Source: Picosynechococcus sp. PCC 7117
GTDB taxonomy: Bacteria; Cyanobacteriota; Cyanobacteriia; Cyanobacteriales; MRBY01
DNA length: 64,000 nt
Assembly: GCF_001693275.1 (NCBI RefSeq)
Contig: NZ_CP016477.1
Span: forward strand, 620,001-684,000
Reading direction: 5' to 3'
Part shown: positions 17,840 to 27,718 of the stretch, piece by piece
Position numbering within the stretch: position 1 is the stretch's first letter
How the letters are laid out: each line of letters starts with the position of its first letter
Made by a program: the position numbers and the translations under genes
Notes under the pieces: model-generated
What the model saw: only the letters and a program-made list of their open reading frames with translations
Database searches by the model: none
What the model was told of the DNA's origin: nothing

Positions 17840-19099
17840 TTATTCGGACAGCAAACTTAAGCGGACTGTTTGTCCGGTTTCCAGGGGGCGATCGCCTTGG
17901 ACAACATACCGTTCCCCGACACTGAGACCACTCAGGATAGCAACCATGCCATTATCTTCCGGGCCAACTTGTACCGGACGCGCTTGCACAGTTGTTGTGT
18001 CACCCTGGGTAACGGGCACAAATACCGTTGTTTGGTTGCCATTATTCCCCGTGGTGAGGGCGGACGCGGGAATCATGACAGCCGTGGTGAGGTTGGGATC
18101 TGTAAGGCTGACCCGCGCCAATAACCCCGTGGCAATTTTTCCTGCGGGATTAGGAATGGTCACTTCAATGGGAATTAAGCGGGCAGCGGCATCGGCCACA
18201 GGAGAAATGCGGGTGACTTCGCCGGGAAAGGTTTCCCCAGGGAAGGCATCGAGGGCCACATTAACCCGTTGACCTTGGGCAAATTGACTCAGATCCCGGT
18301 CAGAGATTTGGATTTCAACCTTAATGGCGCTCAGATCGCCAATTTCGACGAGGGTTTGCCCCCCTTGAATCGTATCGCCAGCTTCGGCTTGCTTACTGAG
18401 GAGAATGCCACTTTGGGGCGCTGTGATTTGGGTATAGGTGAGGCGTTCTTGGGCCTGGGCGAGGATCGCTTGTTGGGCTGTCACCCGTTGCTTGGTGGCG
18501 GCGATCGCCTGTTGGCGGGTAATGACTTGTTCTTGGCTGGCTTTTAGTACCTGGGCGGCGGTGGCCTGTTGAGTTTGGGCGACTTCAGCTTGTTGGGCGG
18601 TGATCGCCCCCGCTTCGGCTAACTGTTGGAGACGGCGGGCATCGGCTTCGGCTTGTTTGAGTTCGGCCCGGTTCCGTTCTAGCTGGGCTTTGGCTTCGGC
18701 AAGAACGGATTCTGCTTCTTTTACTTCAAATTGCCGGGCGGCCAGTTCAGCTTGGGCTTCACTGACATCGGTGCGGGGTAAGTCCTGTTCCACGGCGGCG
18801 AGCAGTTGACCTTGGCGGATAAAATCTCCCACATCTGCATTGAGGGTAAGTAATTGTCCTTCGACCCGGGAGCGGACTACCACTTGTTTCAGGGCCATGG
18901 TGGTGCCGGTATAGCTGGCGGTGGGGGCTGTTTCTGTCCCAGTGGCGATCGCCACCTCGACTAGGGGCGGTTGGTCTGACTGTTCTAGGCGGCCCGCTGG
19001 TTGGGCATTGCTATTTTGTTCGAGGGCGCATCCCGTCGAAACAAAGGCCAGGGTTAGGGATAAACAGGCACCGATGGGGAGATGAAATTGCTGAGCCAT
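17840..19099 (-). CDS. RND efflux membrane fusion (HlyD/AcrA-type) lipoprotein
   Basis: This periplasmic adaptor links an RND pump to a TolC channel. The ATG at 19099 is chosen because it gives a lipoprotein signal (FVSTGC, Cys24); the frame opens further upstream to 19264 but that extension has no signal character. Domains in order: a lipoyl half (TTMALKQVVVRSRVEGQLL), a very long alanine- and glutamine-rich coiled coil (about residues 105-215), the second lipoyl half (APQSGILLSKQAEAGDTI), a beta-barrel domain, and a membrane-proximal domain. Its natural partner pump starts at 15748, with the arsenic cassette in between. Confidence 0.9.
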   Translation of the reverse strand: MAQQFHLPIGACLSLTLAFVSTGCALEQNSNAQPAGRLEQSDQPPLVEVAIATGTETAPTASYTGTTMALKQVVVRSRVEGQLLTLNADVGDFIRQGQLLAAVEQDLPRTDVSEAQAELAARQFEVKEAESVLAEAKAQLERNRAELKQAEADARRLQQLAEAGAITAQQAEVAQTQQATAAQVLKASQEQVITRQQAIAATKQRVTAQQAILAQAQERLTYTQITAPQSGILLSKQAEAGDTIQGGQTLVEIGDLSAIKVEIQISDRDLSQFAQGQRVNVALDAFPGETFPGEVTRISPVADAAARLIPIEVTIPNPAGKIATGLLARVSLTDPNLTTAVMIPASALTTGNNGNQTTVFVPVTQGDTTTVQARPVQVGPEDNGMVAILSGLSVGERYVVQGDRPLETGQTVRLSLLSE

Positions 19100-19284
19100 A
19101 GGAGAGCACCAAGGAGGGGAATAGCAGGCAAAAAACTTAATGTTTCTTAAAGGTTTTGTCGCCGCTGATTCTAACATCTCAATTTTGAGGCTGCCGCTCA
19201 CCCAGGTCTTTCTCCCATAACTCCGATGGCGATCGCCTACAATAGCTAGAACATAAAAAATCACTACAACATCAAGAGAACGTT

Positions 19285-20376
19285 ATGTCCGTACTGGCGG
19301 CGATCGCAGTTTTGGCACTCCTCATCGTGATCCATGAGTTGGGTCACTTCTCAGCAGCCCGACTTCAAAATATCCATGTCAACCGCTTTTCCATTGGCTT
19401 TGGGCCTACCCTGCTCAAATACCAAGGCAAAGAAACCGAGTATGCGGTGCGCGCCTTTCCCCTCGGTGGCTATGTGGGCTTCCCCGATGATGATCCAGAC
19501 AGTGATATCCCCCCAGAAGACCCGAACCTCTTGCGTAATCGTCCCGTCTTTGACCGGGCGATCGTGATCAGTGCCGGGGTCATTGCCAATTTAATTTTTG
19601 CCTACTTCCTCCTCGTGGTACAGGCAGGCACCGTGGGTTTTCAAGATATTAACTATCAACCGGGTGTACGCATTCCCCAAGTATTAACCGAAGTAGACTC
19701 TCCAGCAGCCGCAGCAGGTATTCAAAGCGAAGATATTGTCCTAGCTGTTAATGGCCAAACCCTCCCCAGTGGCCAAGCCGCCCTTGAGGAATTGCGGGTG
19801 CTGATTCAGGAGGCTCCCAACGAAACCCTTAATTTGCAACTCCAACGGGGCGAAGCAACGCTCACTGTAGATGTAACCCCCGATGCGGGGAGTGATGGGC
19901 AAGGGAAAATTGGGGTGATGTTAGCTCCCAATGGTGAAATTGTGCGCAACCGTGCCGGTAATCCCATTGCGGCTCTCCAGGCAGGCTCCCGGGAGTTTCA
20001 GCGGCTTGCTAGTCTCACAGTGCAAGGCTTTGGTCAACTCATCTTCAATTTCCAAGAAACAGCCCAACAGGTGGCTGGCCCCGTGGCGATCGTGGCGGTG
20101 GGAGCCGATTTAGCGAAAGATGATCTGAGTAATCTGTTCCAATTTGGTTCACTCATTAGCATTAACCTGGCGATTATTAACATTTTGCCTTTACCCGCTT
20201 TAGACGGCGGCCAACTGGCCTTTCTCCTAGTAGAAGGAATTCGCGGGAAACCTCTGCCGATGCGCCTCCAGGAAAACATTATGCAAACGGGCTTAGTCCT
20301 GTTACTTGGTCTTGGGGTTTTTCTCATCGTGCGCGACACCGTCAACCTGGCTTTTTTCCAAAATTTAATTCGTTAA
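19285..20376 (+). CDS. rseP: site-2 intramembrane metalloprotease (RseP family)
   Basis: This membrane zinc protease cuts transmembrane substrates such as anti-sigma factors. It has 363 residues. The zinc motif HELGH is at about residue 18 in the first span, and the third ligand lies in NILPLPALDGGQ near residue 305. A single PDZ domain (VDSPAAAAGIQSEDIVLAVNGQ) lies around 140-200. The single PDZ domain fits the cyanobacterial and plastid form better than E. coli RseP with two. It is divergent from the membrane fusion gene and followed by a DUF3493 gene 54 bp downstream. Confidence 0.92.
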   Translation: MSVLAAIAVLALLIVIHELGHFSAARLQNIHVNRFSIGFGPTLLKYQGKETEYAVRAFPLGGYVGFPDDDPDSDIPPEDPNLLRNRPVFDRAIVISAGVIANLIFAYFLLVVQAGTVGFQDINYQPGVRIPQVLTEVDSPAAAAGIQSEDIVLAVNGQTLPSGQAALEELRVLIQEAPNETLNLQLQRGEATLTVDVTPDAGSDGQGKIGVMLAPNGEIVRNRAGNPIAALQAGSREFQRLASLTVQGFGQLIFNFQETAQQVAGPVAIVAVGADLAKDDLSNLFQFGSLISINLAIINILPLPALDGGQLAFLLVEGIRGKPLPMRLQENIMQTGLVLLLGLGVFLIVRDTVNLAFFQNLIR

Positions 20377-20430
20377 TTTCTTTGTTCCGTAGGGGTTAAC
20401 GCTGGTTAATCCCTCGCAATTAATACAACC

Positions 20431-20697
20431 ATGAGTCAAAAGTTCACCCCCGAAAAAATGGCCCGTCTACGGGCGGAAGCCAAAAATCCTTACCGTTCGC
20501 TCCGCCAATTTATTTATCTATGCTTTGGGTTGTCTGGGGGTGTTGGGGGGATGATTTTTCTGTTGCAAATTGCCGCTGGGCGAGATTTAGACCAAGCGAT
20601 TCCGAATCTGGCGGTGCAGGCTGGGGTTGTGGGGTTAATGATTTTTCTCTGGCGCTGGGAAAATAAAAATAAACTCGCCAGTCAAGAAAAAGAATAA
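20431..20697 (+). CDS. DUF3493-family membrane protein
   Basis: This 88-residue protein starts with a charged helix (KMARLRAEAKNPYRSLRQFIY) and has two membrane spans (LCFGLSGGVGGMIFLLQIAAG; LAVQAGVVGLMIFLW). This matches the DUF3493 family of cyanobacteria and plastids. Its function is not known to me. It lies between the site-2 protease and LD-carboxypeptidase genes on the same strand. Confidence 0.75.
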   Translation: MSQKFTPEKMARLRAEAKNPYRSLRQFIYLCFGLSGGVGGMIFLLQIAAGRDLDQAIPNLAVQAGVVGLMIFLWRWENKNKLASQEKE

Positions 20698-20730
20698 GCT
20701 GGATCTCACCAATTGGCCCGTTAATTTTAA

Positions 20731-21645
20731 ATGAATAAATTGATGCTGCCCCCTTGGTTACAACCGGGGGATTTATTGAAAGTAATTGCCCCTAGTGGTC
20801 GTTTGCTAGAGCAGGATGCCTTTTGGGCTGGGGTAGATATTTGGCGATCGCAAGGATATCGGGTAGAACTGACGACGGGTTGGGATGCGCGCTGGGGCTA
20901 TTTAGCGGGCAATGATCAGGGGCGACGGGACGCCTTGGCAGAAGCCTGGTTTGACCCAGATTGCAAAGGCATTCTCTGTGCGCGGGGCGGCTACGGCGGG
21001 ATGCGCCTCCTAGAAAATTGGGACTGGAAAATCGACCAAGTGACTCCCAAATGGCTGATCGGCTTTTCGGACATCACCAGTCTATTGTGGAGTTTAGGCA
21101 CGGTGGGCATTGCCAGTATCCACGGCCCCGTTTTAACTACTTTTGCGGCAGAATCCGATTGGTCTAGGCAAAGATTATTTGATTTCTTGGCAGGAAAACC
21201 CCTTGAAGCGCTCCAGGGCAAGGGCTGGGGCAATGGTCAAGCTGAAGGAATTTTATTGCCCGCAAATTTGACGGTGGCGACCCACATTCTCAAAACACCG
21301 TTACAGCCGAATTTTAAGAATGTAATTTTTGCCCTCGAAGATGTGACAGAAGCGCCCTACCGCATTGATCGCCTGTTAACCCAATGGCGACTGTTGGGGG
21401 CTTTTGAAAAAATCAAAGGCATTGCCCTCGGTCGCTTTAGCCAATGTGATGAGTTGGGTTCAGCGGACAGTTTTAGCGTTATGGAAGTGCTTGGCGATCG
21501 CCTCCAGGATTTAAACATTCCGATCGTCGCCGAGTTGCCCTTTGGCCATGATGGGATTAATGCCGCTCTACCCGTGGGGGTTCCGGTAATTTTAGATGGC
21601 GATCGCGGTTTACTCTCTTTCCCGGAGAAGCCGACCCCCCATTAG
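20731..21645 (+). CDS. LD-carboxypeptidase (peptidase S66 family)
   Basis: The enzyme removes the terminal D-Ala from tetrapeptides in peptidoglycan recycling. It has 304 residues, a normal length. The nucleophilic serine is in GFSDITSLLW (about residue 115), the glutamate in ALEDVTEAPYRIDR (about 210) and the histidine in PFGHDGINAALPVG (about 277). CARGGYGGMRLLE upstream is also a family hallmark. There is no signal peptide, so it acts in the cytoplasm on recycled peptides. Confidence 0.9.
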   Translation: MNKLMLPPWLQPGDLLKVIAPSGRLLEQDAFWAGVDIWRSQGYRVELTTGWDARWGYLAGNDQGRRDALAEAWFDPDCKGILCARGGYGGMRLLENWDWKIDQVTPKWLIGFSDITSLLWSLGTVGIASIHGPVLTTFAAESDWSRQRLFDFLAGKPLEALQGKGWGNGQAEGILLPANLTVATHILKTPLQPNFKNVIFALEDVTEAPYRIDRLLTQWRLLGAFEKIKGIALGRFSQCDELGSADSFSVMEVLGDRLQDLNIPIVAELPFGHDGINAALPVGVPVILDGDRGLLSFPEKPTPH

Positions 21646-21711
21646 CACCGCTTCGGCAATGGGGTAAACTGGATCCCTGTGCATTGTAAGGAAAGCATTA
21701 GTAGGAAAGCC

Positions 21712-22437
21712 GTGCGAAAGATCATTATTGCGGGTAATTGGAAAATGTATAAGACTCAAGCCGAGTCTTTAGACTTTCTCAAAGCATTACTGCCCAAAAT
21801 CGCCGATGACCATGAAGAACGAGAAGTGGTACTCTGTACGCCCTTTACCGATTTAGGTTTAATGTCCAAGAGTCTCCACGGAACGCGGGTACGTCTGGGA
21901 GCACAAAATATCCACTGGGCTGACGAAGGTGCCTTTACTGGGGAAATCTCCGGGTCAATGCTGACGGAAATGGGCGTCCGTTATGTCATTGTGGGCCATA
22001 GCGAAAGACGGCAATATTTTGGTGAAACCGATGAAACCGTAAATCAACGCCTTAAAGCGGCCCAACGCCACGGTCTAACACCAATTCTCTGTGTTGGTGA
22101 AAGCAAAGCCCAACGGGATGCTGGCGAAACGGAAGCGGTGATTTTTGCCCAGTTAGAGCAAGATTTAGTCGATATTGATCAAAATAACTTGGTTGTTGCC
22201 TACGAACCCATTTGGGCCATTGGCACAGGTGACACCTGTGATGCCACCGAAGCAAACCGAGTCATTGGTCTGATCCGCGAAAAACTCACCAATAAGAATG
22301 TCACCATTCAATATGGTGGTTCCGTTAAACCGAATAACGTTGATGAGATTATGGCCCAGCCCGAAATTGACGGAGCCTTGGTAGGTGGTGCGAGCCTAGA
22401 GGCAGAGAGTTTTGCCCGCTTGGTGAACTATGTGTAA
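21712..22437 (+). CDS. tpiA: triose-phosphate isomerase
   Basis: TPI interconverts dihydroxyacetone phosphate and glyceraldehyde 3-phosphate in glycolysis and the Calvin cycle. The GTG at 21712 gives the canonical start [14 protein letters not shown] and 241 residues; another GTG at 21679 would add 11 residues. Catalytic residues are visible: Lys in GNWKMY, His in [14 protein letters not shown], and Glu in [13 protein letters not shown]. The phosphate loop YGGSVKPNN is intact. A GGA Shine-Dalgarno-like stretch precedes the GTG. A large palindrome follows 26 bp after the stop. Confidence 0.95.
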   Translation: MRKIIIAGNWKMYKTQAESLDFLKALLPKIADDHEEREVVLCTPFTDLGLMSKSLHGTRVRLGAQNIHWADEGAFTGEISGSMLTEMGVRYVIVGHSERRQYFGETDETVNQRLKAAQRHGLTPILCVGESKAQRDAGETEAVIFAQLEQDLVDIDQNNLVVAYEPIWAIGTGDTCDATEANRVIGLIREKLTNKNVTIQYGGSVKPNNVDEIMAQPEIDGALVGGASLEAESFARLVNYV

Positions 22438-22462
22438 GTTCTAATCAATTTTTCATTGGGTG

Positions 22463-22484
22463 GGGGTTTACCATGGTAAACCCC
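22463..22484. repeat. 22-bp perfect palindrome after tpiA
   Basis: GGGGTTTACC and GGTAAACCCC flank a central AT and form one uninterrupted self-complementary block. It is followed by TACA, so the right side reads CCCCTACA. Cyanobacterial genomes contain many dispersed palindromes ending in CCCCTACA; this looks like one. It might also stop transcription between tpiA and chlD, but no clean T-tract follows. Confidence 0.5.
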
Positions 22485-22551
22485 TACATTTTAATCATCT
22501 TTTCATTTCCAGATTGCCAAACTTTTATTTTTATAAAAACTTTTTTGATAG

Positions 22552-24600
22552 ATGCCTACTCTCACGACATCGCGCACGACCTTTCCCCTAACAGCGGTGG
22601 TTGGTCAAGATGTAATCAAAACTGCTCTCCTGCTGGGGGCCGTTGATCCTGCCCTTGGTGGGGTGGCGATCGCCGGGAAACGGGGCACCGCAAAATCCGT
22701 GATGGCCCGGGGAATCCATTCCCTTTTGCCCCCCATCGAAGTCATTCAGGACAATCCCTTTAACTGTGATGTGCAGAACCGCAGTGACTGGGACGATCTC
22801 ACCGCGGCGACCTATGGTGAAACGGCCAGCGAAAACATTCCCACAGAAGTGATTGCCGCGCCTTTTGTACAAATCCCCCTGGGCGTTACCGAAGATCGTC
22901 TTTTGGGTTCTGTGGATGTCGAAGCTTCCGTGCGCCAGGGAGAACCTGTTTTCCAACCCGGTCTATTGGCCCAAGCCCATCGGGGTGTGTTGTACATCGA
23001 TGAAATCAACCTCCTCGATGACCAAATTGCCAACCAACTCCTGACGGTCTTAACCGAAGGACGCAACCAAATCGAACGGGAAGGTATTAGTTTTTCGCAC
23101 CCCTGTCGGCCCCTACTGATTGCCACCTATAACCCTGAGGAAGGAAATCTGCGGGAACACCTCCGCGATCGCATCGCCATTACCCTGTCCGCCGATCGCC
23201 CCCTCAGCCTCGAAGAACGAGTCGCAGCAGTGGATCAAGTCGTGCAATACGCCACTGCCCCCAAGGATTTTCTTCAAAGCTACGAAGAAGACCTTGATGC
23301 CCTCCGCACCCAAATTATCCTGGCCCGGGAATGGCTCAAGGAAGTCAAAATCAGCAAAGACCAAGTGGCCTACCTCGTGAGCGAAGCAGTGCGTGGCAGT
23401 GTTGAAGGTCACCGGGCCGAACTGTTTGCCGTGCGCGTTGCCATGGCTGCCGCTGCCCTTGATGGCCGGAATGTAGTAATTGCTGATGATCTCCGCACAG
23501 CGGTCGAACTGGTGATTTTGCCCAGGGCCACGACAATCCCCACCCCAGAGGATGAAGATATGCAGCCACCTCCACCGCCGCCACCCCCTCAATCCCAAGA
23601 CGATCAACAGGACGAGGAGGATCAATCCCAGGACGAAGATCAAGAGGATCAAGACGACGACGACCAAAACGAAGACCAAGAGGAACAGCCGGAACAGGAG
23701 CCGACGATTCCCGAAGAGTTTGTTTTCGATCCAGAGGGGGTTGTACTTGATCCAGGGATTCTCGCCTTTGCCCAGATGATGCAAAACAAAGGCAACTCCG
23801 GGAAACGGGGCTTAATTTTTTCCGATGACCGGGGCCGTTACATTAAGCCGATGTTACCGAGGGGGAAAGTACGGCGCATTGCGGTTGATGCGACCCTGCG
23901 GGCGGCGGCTCCCTACCAAAAGGCGCGACGACTGCGACACCCTGAGCGAAAAGTGATCGTCGAGCAAAGCGATCTGCGTTCTAAACGGATGGCCCGTAAA
24001 GCAGGGGCTTTGATGATTTTCCTTGTTGATGCCTCTGGATCTATGGCCCTGAACCGAATGCAGGCAGCAAAAGGGGCGGTGATGCGTCTGCTGACAGAAG
24101 CCTATGAAAACCGTGACCAAATTGCGTTGATCCCGTTCCGGGGCGAAATGGCGGAGGTGCTTTTACCTCCTACCCGTTCGATCACTTTGGCGCGCAATAG
24201 ATTGGAAACGTTGCCCTGTGGTGGTGGTTCACCGCTGTCCCATGGGTTAACCCAAGCTGTGCATATCGGTGTGAATGCGCAAATGTCCGGTGATGTGGGT
24301 GAAGTAGTCATTGTTGCGATTACTGATGGTCGGGGCAATATTCCCCTCTCTCGTTCCCTTGGCGAGAAACCAGAGGAAGGGGAGGAAAAACCCGATATCA
24401 AAGAGGAACTTCTGGATATTGCCGGTAAAATTCGCGCTTCTGGGATGAAACTGCTGATTATTGACACAGAGAAGAAGTTTATTTCCTCTGGCTTCGGTAA
24501 AGAGCTAGCTGCTAAAGCGGGGGGTAAATATTACCGTCTGCCCAAGGCCACAGATCAGGCGATCGCCGCCATGGCCAAAGGAGCAATGGCCGAAATTTAG
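22552..24600 (+). CDS. chlD: magnesium chelatase subunit D
   Basis: ChlD works with ChlI and ChlH to insert Mg2+ into protoporphyrin IX, the first committed step of chlorophyll synthesis. The 682 residues show three parts: an AAA+ domain with [17 protein letters not shown] (about residue 40) and the [11 protein letters not shown] Walker B region; a proline run followed by a very acidic Asp/Glu/Gln linker (about 330-390); and a C-terminal von Willebrand A domain with the MIDAS motif [11 protein letters not shown] (about 495). It is a single gene here; chlI and chlH are not in the window. The acidic linker has no frameshift. Confidence 0.96.
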   Translation: MPTLTTSRTTFPLTAVVGQDVIKTALLLGAVDPALGGVAIAGKRGTAKSVMARGIHSLLPPIEVIQDNPFNCDVQNRSDWDDLTAATYGETASENIPTEVIAAPFVQIPLGVTEDRLLGSVDVEASVRQGEPVFQPGLLAQAHRGVLYIDEINLLDDQIANQLLTVLTEGRNQIEREGISFSHPCRPLLIATYNPEEGNLREHLRDRIAITLSADRPLSLEERVAAVDQVVQYATAPKDFLQSYEEDLDALRTQIILAREWLKEVKISKDQVAYLVSEAVRGSVEGHRAELFAVRVAMAAAALDGRNVVIADDLRTAVELVILPRATTIPTPEDEDMQPPPPPPPPQSQDDQQDEEDQSQDEDQEDQDDDDQNEDQEEQPEQEPTIPEEFVFDPEGVVLDPGILAFAQMMQNKGNSGKRGLIFSDDRGRYIKPMLPRGKVRRIAVDATLRAAAPYQKARRLRHPERKVIVEQSDLRSKRMARKAGALMIFLVDASGSMALNRMQAAKGAVMRLLTEAYENRDQIALIPFRGEMAEVLLPPTRSITLARNRLETLPCGGGSPLSHGLTQAVHIGVNAQMSGDVGEVVIVAITDGRGNIPLSRSLGEKPEEGEEKPDIKEELLDIAGKIRASGMKLLIIDTEKKFISSGFGKELAAKAGGKYYRLPKATDQAIAAMAKGAMAEI

Positions 24601-24641
24601 GCGATTTTAAATCCATAAAAGCTTCAGGGGCGATTGTCTAC

Positions 24642-24664
24642 AAAGGCGATCGCCTTTATTTTTT
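24642..24664 (+). terminator. terminator built on a HIP1 palindrome, after chlD
   Basis: AAAGGC-GATC-GCCTTT forms a six-pair hairpin whose core is the HIP1 octamer, followed by ATTTTTTTC. It lies 41 bp after the chlD stop and looks like an intrinsic terminator. Confidence 0.6.
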
Positions 24665-24716
24665 CTTCCGGGGGCAAAGCTAAAATAAAACCATCTGGCT
24701 CACGGGAAAACCCACC

Positions 24717-25322
24717 ATGGCAACCACTCTCTTGATTCAAAGTAATCTGGCTCCTCTTGAAGTCTCCTTTCCGGCGATCGCCAAAATGGAAAAAGATGAA
24801 TTTTACGCCTTTTGCCGCGCCAACCCTGAATTACGCATCGAACAAACTGCCACAGGAGAAGTCATCATTATGTCCCCTGCCACTTCGGATACTGGCAATC
24901 GAAATTTTAATCTCGCTGCTTATCTTTGGTTATGGAGCGAACAGGATGGTACAGGTCTAGGCTTTGATTCGAGTGCCGGTTTTACGTTGCCTAATGGCGC
25001 GACCCGTTCCCCCGATGCGTCTTGGATGCGCCGTGAAAAGTGGGACAACCTAAGCGATGAGGAGAAAAATTCCTTTGCGCCGATTTGTCCCGATTTTGTA
25101 ATTGAGTTGCGTTCCAAAAGTGATGCCCTCAAAACGCTACAAGCAAAAATGGTGGAATATCTGGAAAATGGTGTGTCTTTGGCTTGGCTCATTGATCGCC
25201 AAAACCGCACCGTCCACATCTATCGACCCCAGCAATCGCCCCAAATTCTCGAAAATCCGGACACAGTCAGTGCCGATCCTGAACTGCCAGGATTTACATT
25301 ATCCCTCGCGAAAATTTGGTGA
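24717..25322 (+). CDS. Uma2-family (DUF820) PD-(D/E)XK nuclease-fold protein
   Basis: These proteins are abundant in cyanobacteria and have a restriction-endonuclease-like fold; their role is unknown. The 201-residue chain shows an N-terminal helix (MEKDEFYAFCRANPELRIEQ), the GEVIIMSPAT strand, the motif SPDASWMRREKW (about residue 98), and CPDFVIELRSKSDALKTLQAKMVEYLENGVSLAWLID (about 125-165). The core residues D, E and a basic residue are in place (ELRS rather than ExK). The C-terminus LPGFTLSLAKIW is a family marker. It stands alone between two terminator-like palindromes. Confidence 0.88.
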   Translation: MATTLLIQSNLAPLEVSFPAIAKMEKDEFYAFCRANPELRIEQTATGEVIIMSPATSDTGNRNFNLAAYLWLWSEQDGTGLGFDSSAGFTLPNGATRSPDASWMRREKWDNLSDEEKNSFAPICPDFVIELRSKSDALKTLQAKMVEYLENGVSLAWLIDRQNRTVHIYRPQQSPQILENPDTVSADPELPGFTLSLAKIW

Positions 25323-25425
25323 TTTTTAGGCGATCGCCTTTTAGTTCAAGAATTTTTGGTGACGAAACCCCGTAGGCTATACTAAAAAGCTGTGCCAAAC
25401 GCCATCCAAGATTACTGCCTTCACC

Positions 25426-25809
25426 ATGACTGTTAACGCCGAAGAACGGGCTAAACTTGACAACGAATTATCCAATCGGTTTATTGACCTCGATCCCGAC
25501 GGTTATTTTATTATCTACCTAGACCGTGAACAAGGCTTAATTTGCGCGAAACATTACACCAATACGATTAACGATAAAGGTTTAGCCACAGATCCAGAAA
25601 CCGGAGAAGTCCTCGCCTGCAAAGGTAGTTTAGAACGGACTCATGTCACTGTTTACACTGGCCGCACCGCAAAAGAATTAGGCATTGAAATCACCGAAAA
25701 AGCCGATCCCTGTCCCATTTCCAAGTTAGATCATGCCCTATATCTCGGACGGGAATTTGTCAAAGCAGAAATCGCCCTTCTTTCCGGCACAGAATACATT
25801 CAAGATTAA
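25426..25809 (+). CDS. DUF4346-family protein
   Basis: The 127-residue protein matches the DUF4346 family, found in cyanobacteria and in methanogens next to pterin methyltransferases. Recognisable stretches are LDPDGYFIIYLDREQGLICAKHYTN (about 25-48) and SKLDHALYLGREFVKAEIALLSGTEYIQD at the C-terminus. Function is not established. It is a separate gene with its own 103-bp leader. Confidence 0.78.
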   Translation: MTVNAEERAKLDNELSNRFIDLDPDGYFIIYLDREQGLICAKHYTNTINDKGLATDPETGEVLACKGSLERTHVTVYTGRTAKELGIEITEKADPCPISKLDHALYLGREFVKAEIALLSGTEYIQD

Positions 25810-25960
25810 TTGAATTGAAACATATCTAAAAAAAGATGTTTGTCAATGCGATCTTCAAGTAAGAATAATATTTCGCCAAACTAATTCGCATATTTCTTTT
25901 ACAGCAAACAAAATATAAAACTCTTTTTTATAACTAAAACTAAAAAAACAATCATTTATC

Positions 25961-27718
25961 ATGAAATCTATTTTGTCGCAATTAAAAACGGCTGTTTCTG
26001 AGGCTCTGATCAAGGCATTTGGCGAAGATCTTAAAGATACTGATCCCCTTGTTGTCCCTGCTAGTAATCCGAAATTTGGTGATTATCAGTCTAATGTCGC
26101 CCTATCGCTAACGAAAACACTGAAGAAAAATCCTAGGGAAATTGCCCAAAGTATTATCGAAGCTTTAGACATTGCTGATCTTTGTGAAAATCCGACCATT
26201 GCCGGGCCTGGTTTTATTAACTTCAGCCTCAAACCGAGCTATTTAGCCACACTTTTAAAGGAAGTTCAGCAAAGCGATCGCCTTGCCATTGAGCCAGCAG
26301 AAAATCCCCAGAAAGTCATTGTAGATTTTTCTAGTCCGAACATTGCTAAAGAAATGCACGTCGGCCACCTCCGCTCAACGATTATTGGGGACTCTATTGC
26401 ACGGATTTTAGAGTTTCGGGGCCAGGATGTTTTACGCCTCAACCATGTGGGGGATTGGGGCACGCAATTTGGGATGTTGATCACCTATTTAAAAGAAGCC
26501 TATCCCGATGCTTTAACGAAAGCAGATGTTCTCGACATTGGTGATTTGGTCGCATTTTATAAAAAAGCAAAGGTTCGTTTTGATGAAGATGAAGCCTTTA
26601 AAGAAGCCTCTCGAAATCAAGTCGTAAAATTACAATCTGGAGACGAAGAAAGTCAAAAAGCGTGGCAATTGCTCTGTGAACAATCCCGCCGAGAATTTCA
26701 AAAGATCTATGACATTCTAGATATCAAATTAACGGAACGGGGCGAGTCTTTTTACAATCCATACCTGGCAGATGTTCTAACGGCATTGGACGAAGTGGGT
26801 TTGTTAGAAGAAGATGCCGGGGCGCAATGTGTTTTCCTCGAAGGGTTTAAAAATAAAGATGGCGATCGCCTACCATTGATTGTCCAAAAATCCGACGGGG
26901 GCTTTAACTATGCCACCACTGATTTAGCAGCAATTCGTTATCGCATCACAGAAGATCAGGCCAAACGGATCATCTACGTGACAGACTCTGGTCAGGCCGG
27001 ACATTTCGCCCAGGTGTTCCAGGTGGCCGGACGTGCTGGGTTTTTACCCGATGATGTGGAAGTTGTCCATGTGCCCTTCGGCCTCGTGCAAGGGGAAGAT
27101 GGCAAAAAACTCAAAACCCGTGCTGGCGATACGATCAAGCTCAAGGATTTATTGGATGAAGCTGTTAACCGCTCCCGCGCTGATTTAGAAAAACGTCTCG
27201 CCGAAGATGAACGCCAAGAAACAGCAGAATTCGTCGAAAAAGTCTCCCAAGTGGTTGGGATTGGGGCTGTGAAATATGCTGACCTGAGCCAAAATCGCAC
27301 CAGTAATTACATCTTTAGCTTCGATAAAATGTTGGCGCTCCAGGGCAACACGGCACCCTATATGCTCTATGCCTATGTGCGTGTCCAGGGGGTCAGTCGT
27401 CAAGGGGGCATTGACCTCAGCACCCTACCCACTGACACCCCGATTATTCTTGAAGAGGCCGCTGAACTGACCCTAGCTAAACATTTACTGCAACTGAGTG
27501 AAGTCCTGATGAGCGTTGAGCAGGATCTGATGCCCAATCGCCTCTGTGAATACCTCTATGACCTCAGCCGCAAATTCAACCAATTTTATGAGGCTTGCCC
27601 GATCCTCAAGGCCGAAGGCGATCACCGCATTTCCCGGTTAATCCTCGCCGACACCACGGCCCGCACCCTCAAATTGGGTTTATCTCTCCTGGGGATTGAG
27701 GTGCTAGACCGAATGTAG
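25961..27718 (+). CDS. argS: arginyl-tRNA synthetase
   Basis: ArgRS charges tRNA-Arg. The 585-residue class I enzyme has an N-terminal Add-1 domain that recognises the tRNA elbow, then the HIGH-like signature [23 protein letters not shown] (about residue 118). The KMSK loop is replaced by [17 protein letters not shown], usual for ArgRS. The C-terminal DALR anticodon-binding domain ends [13 protein letters not shown]. The leader (25810-25960) is AT-rich and holds no gene. A tRNA-Arg(UCU) gene is also in the window (38854). Confidence 0.96.
   Translation: MKSILSQLKTAVSEALIKAFGEDLKDTDPLVVPASNPKFGDYQSNVALSLTKTLKKNPREIAQSIIEALDIADLCENPTIAGPGFINFSLKPSYLATLLKEVQQSDRLAIEPAENPQKVIVDFSSPNIAKEMHVGHLRSTIIGDSIARILEFRGQDVLRLNHVGDWGTQFGMLITYLKEAYPDALTKADVLDIGDLVAFYKKAKVRFDEDEAFKEASRNQVVKLQSGDEESQKAWQLLCEQSRREFQKIYDILDIKLTERGESFYNPYLADVLTALDEVGLLEEDAGAQCVFLEGFKNKDGDRLPLIVQKSDGGFNYATTDLAAIRYRITEDQAKRIIYVTDSGQAGHFAQVFQVAGRAGFLPDDVEVVHVPFGLVQGEDGKKLKTRAGDTIKLKDLLDEAVNRSRADLEKRLAEDERQETAEFVEKVSQVVGIGAVKYADLSQNRTSNYIFSFDKMLALQGNTAPYMLYAYVRVQGVSRQGGIDLSTLPTDTPIILEEAAELTLAKHLLQLSEVLMSVEQDLMPNRLCEYLYDLSRKFNQFYEACPILKAEGDHRISRLILADTTARTLKLGLSLLGIEVLDRM

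Noticed and set aside
23113-23784. 223-codon minus-strand frame opposite chlD
   Set aside because: It is the complement of the acidic and proline-rich linker of chlD; the repeats make a long open frame by composition. The protein has no sensible motif or ribosome site.
24717-25322. Uma2 protein as an anti-phage nuclease
   Set aside because: The family is present in many copies in cyanobacteria without known defence link, and this copy has no accessory partner.
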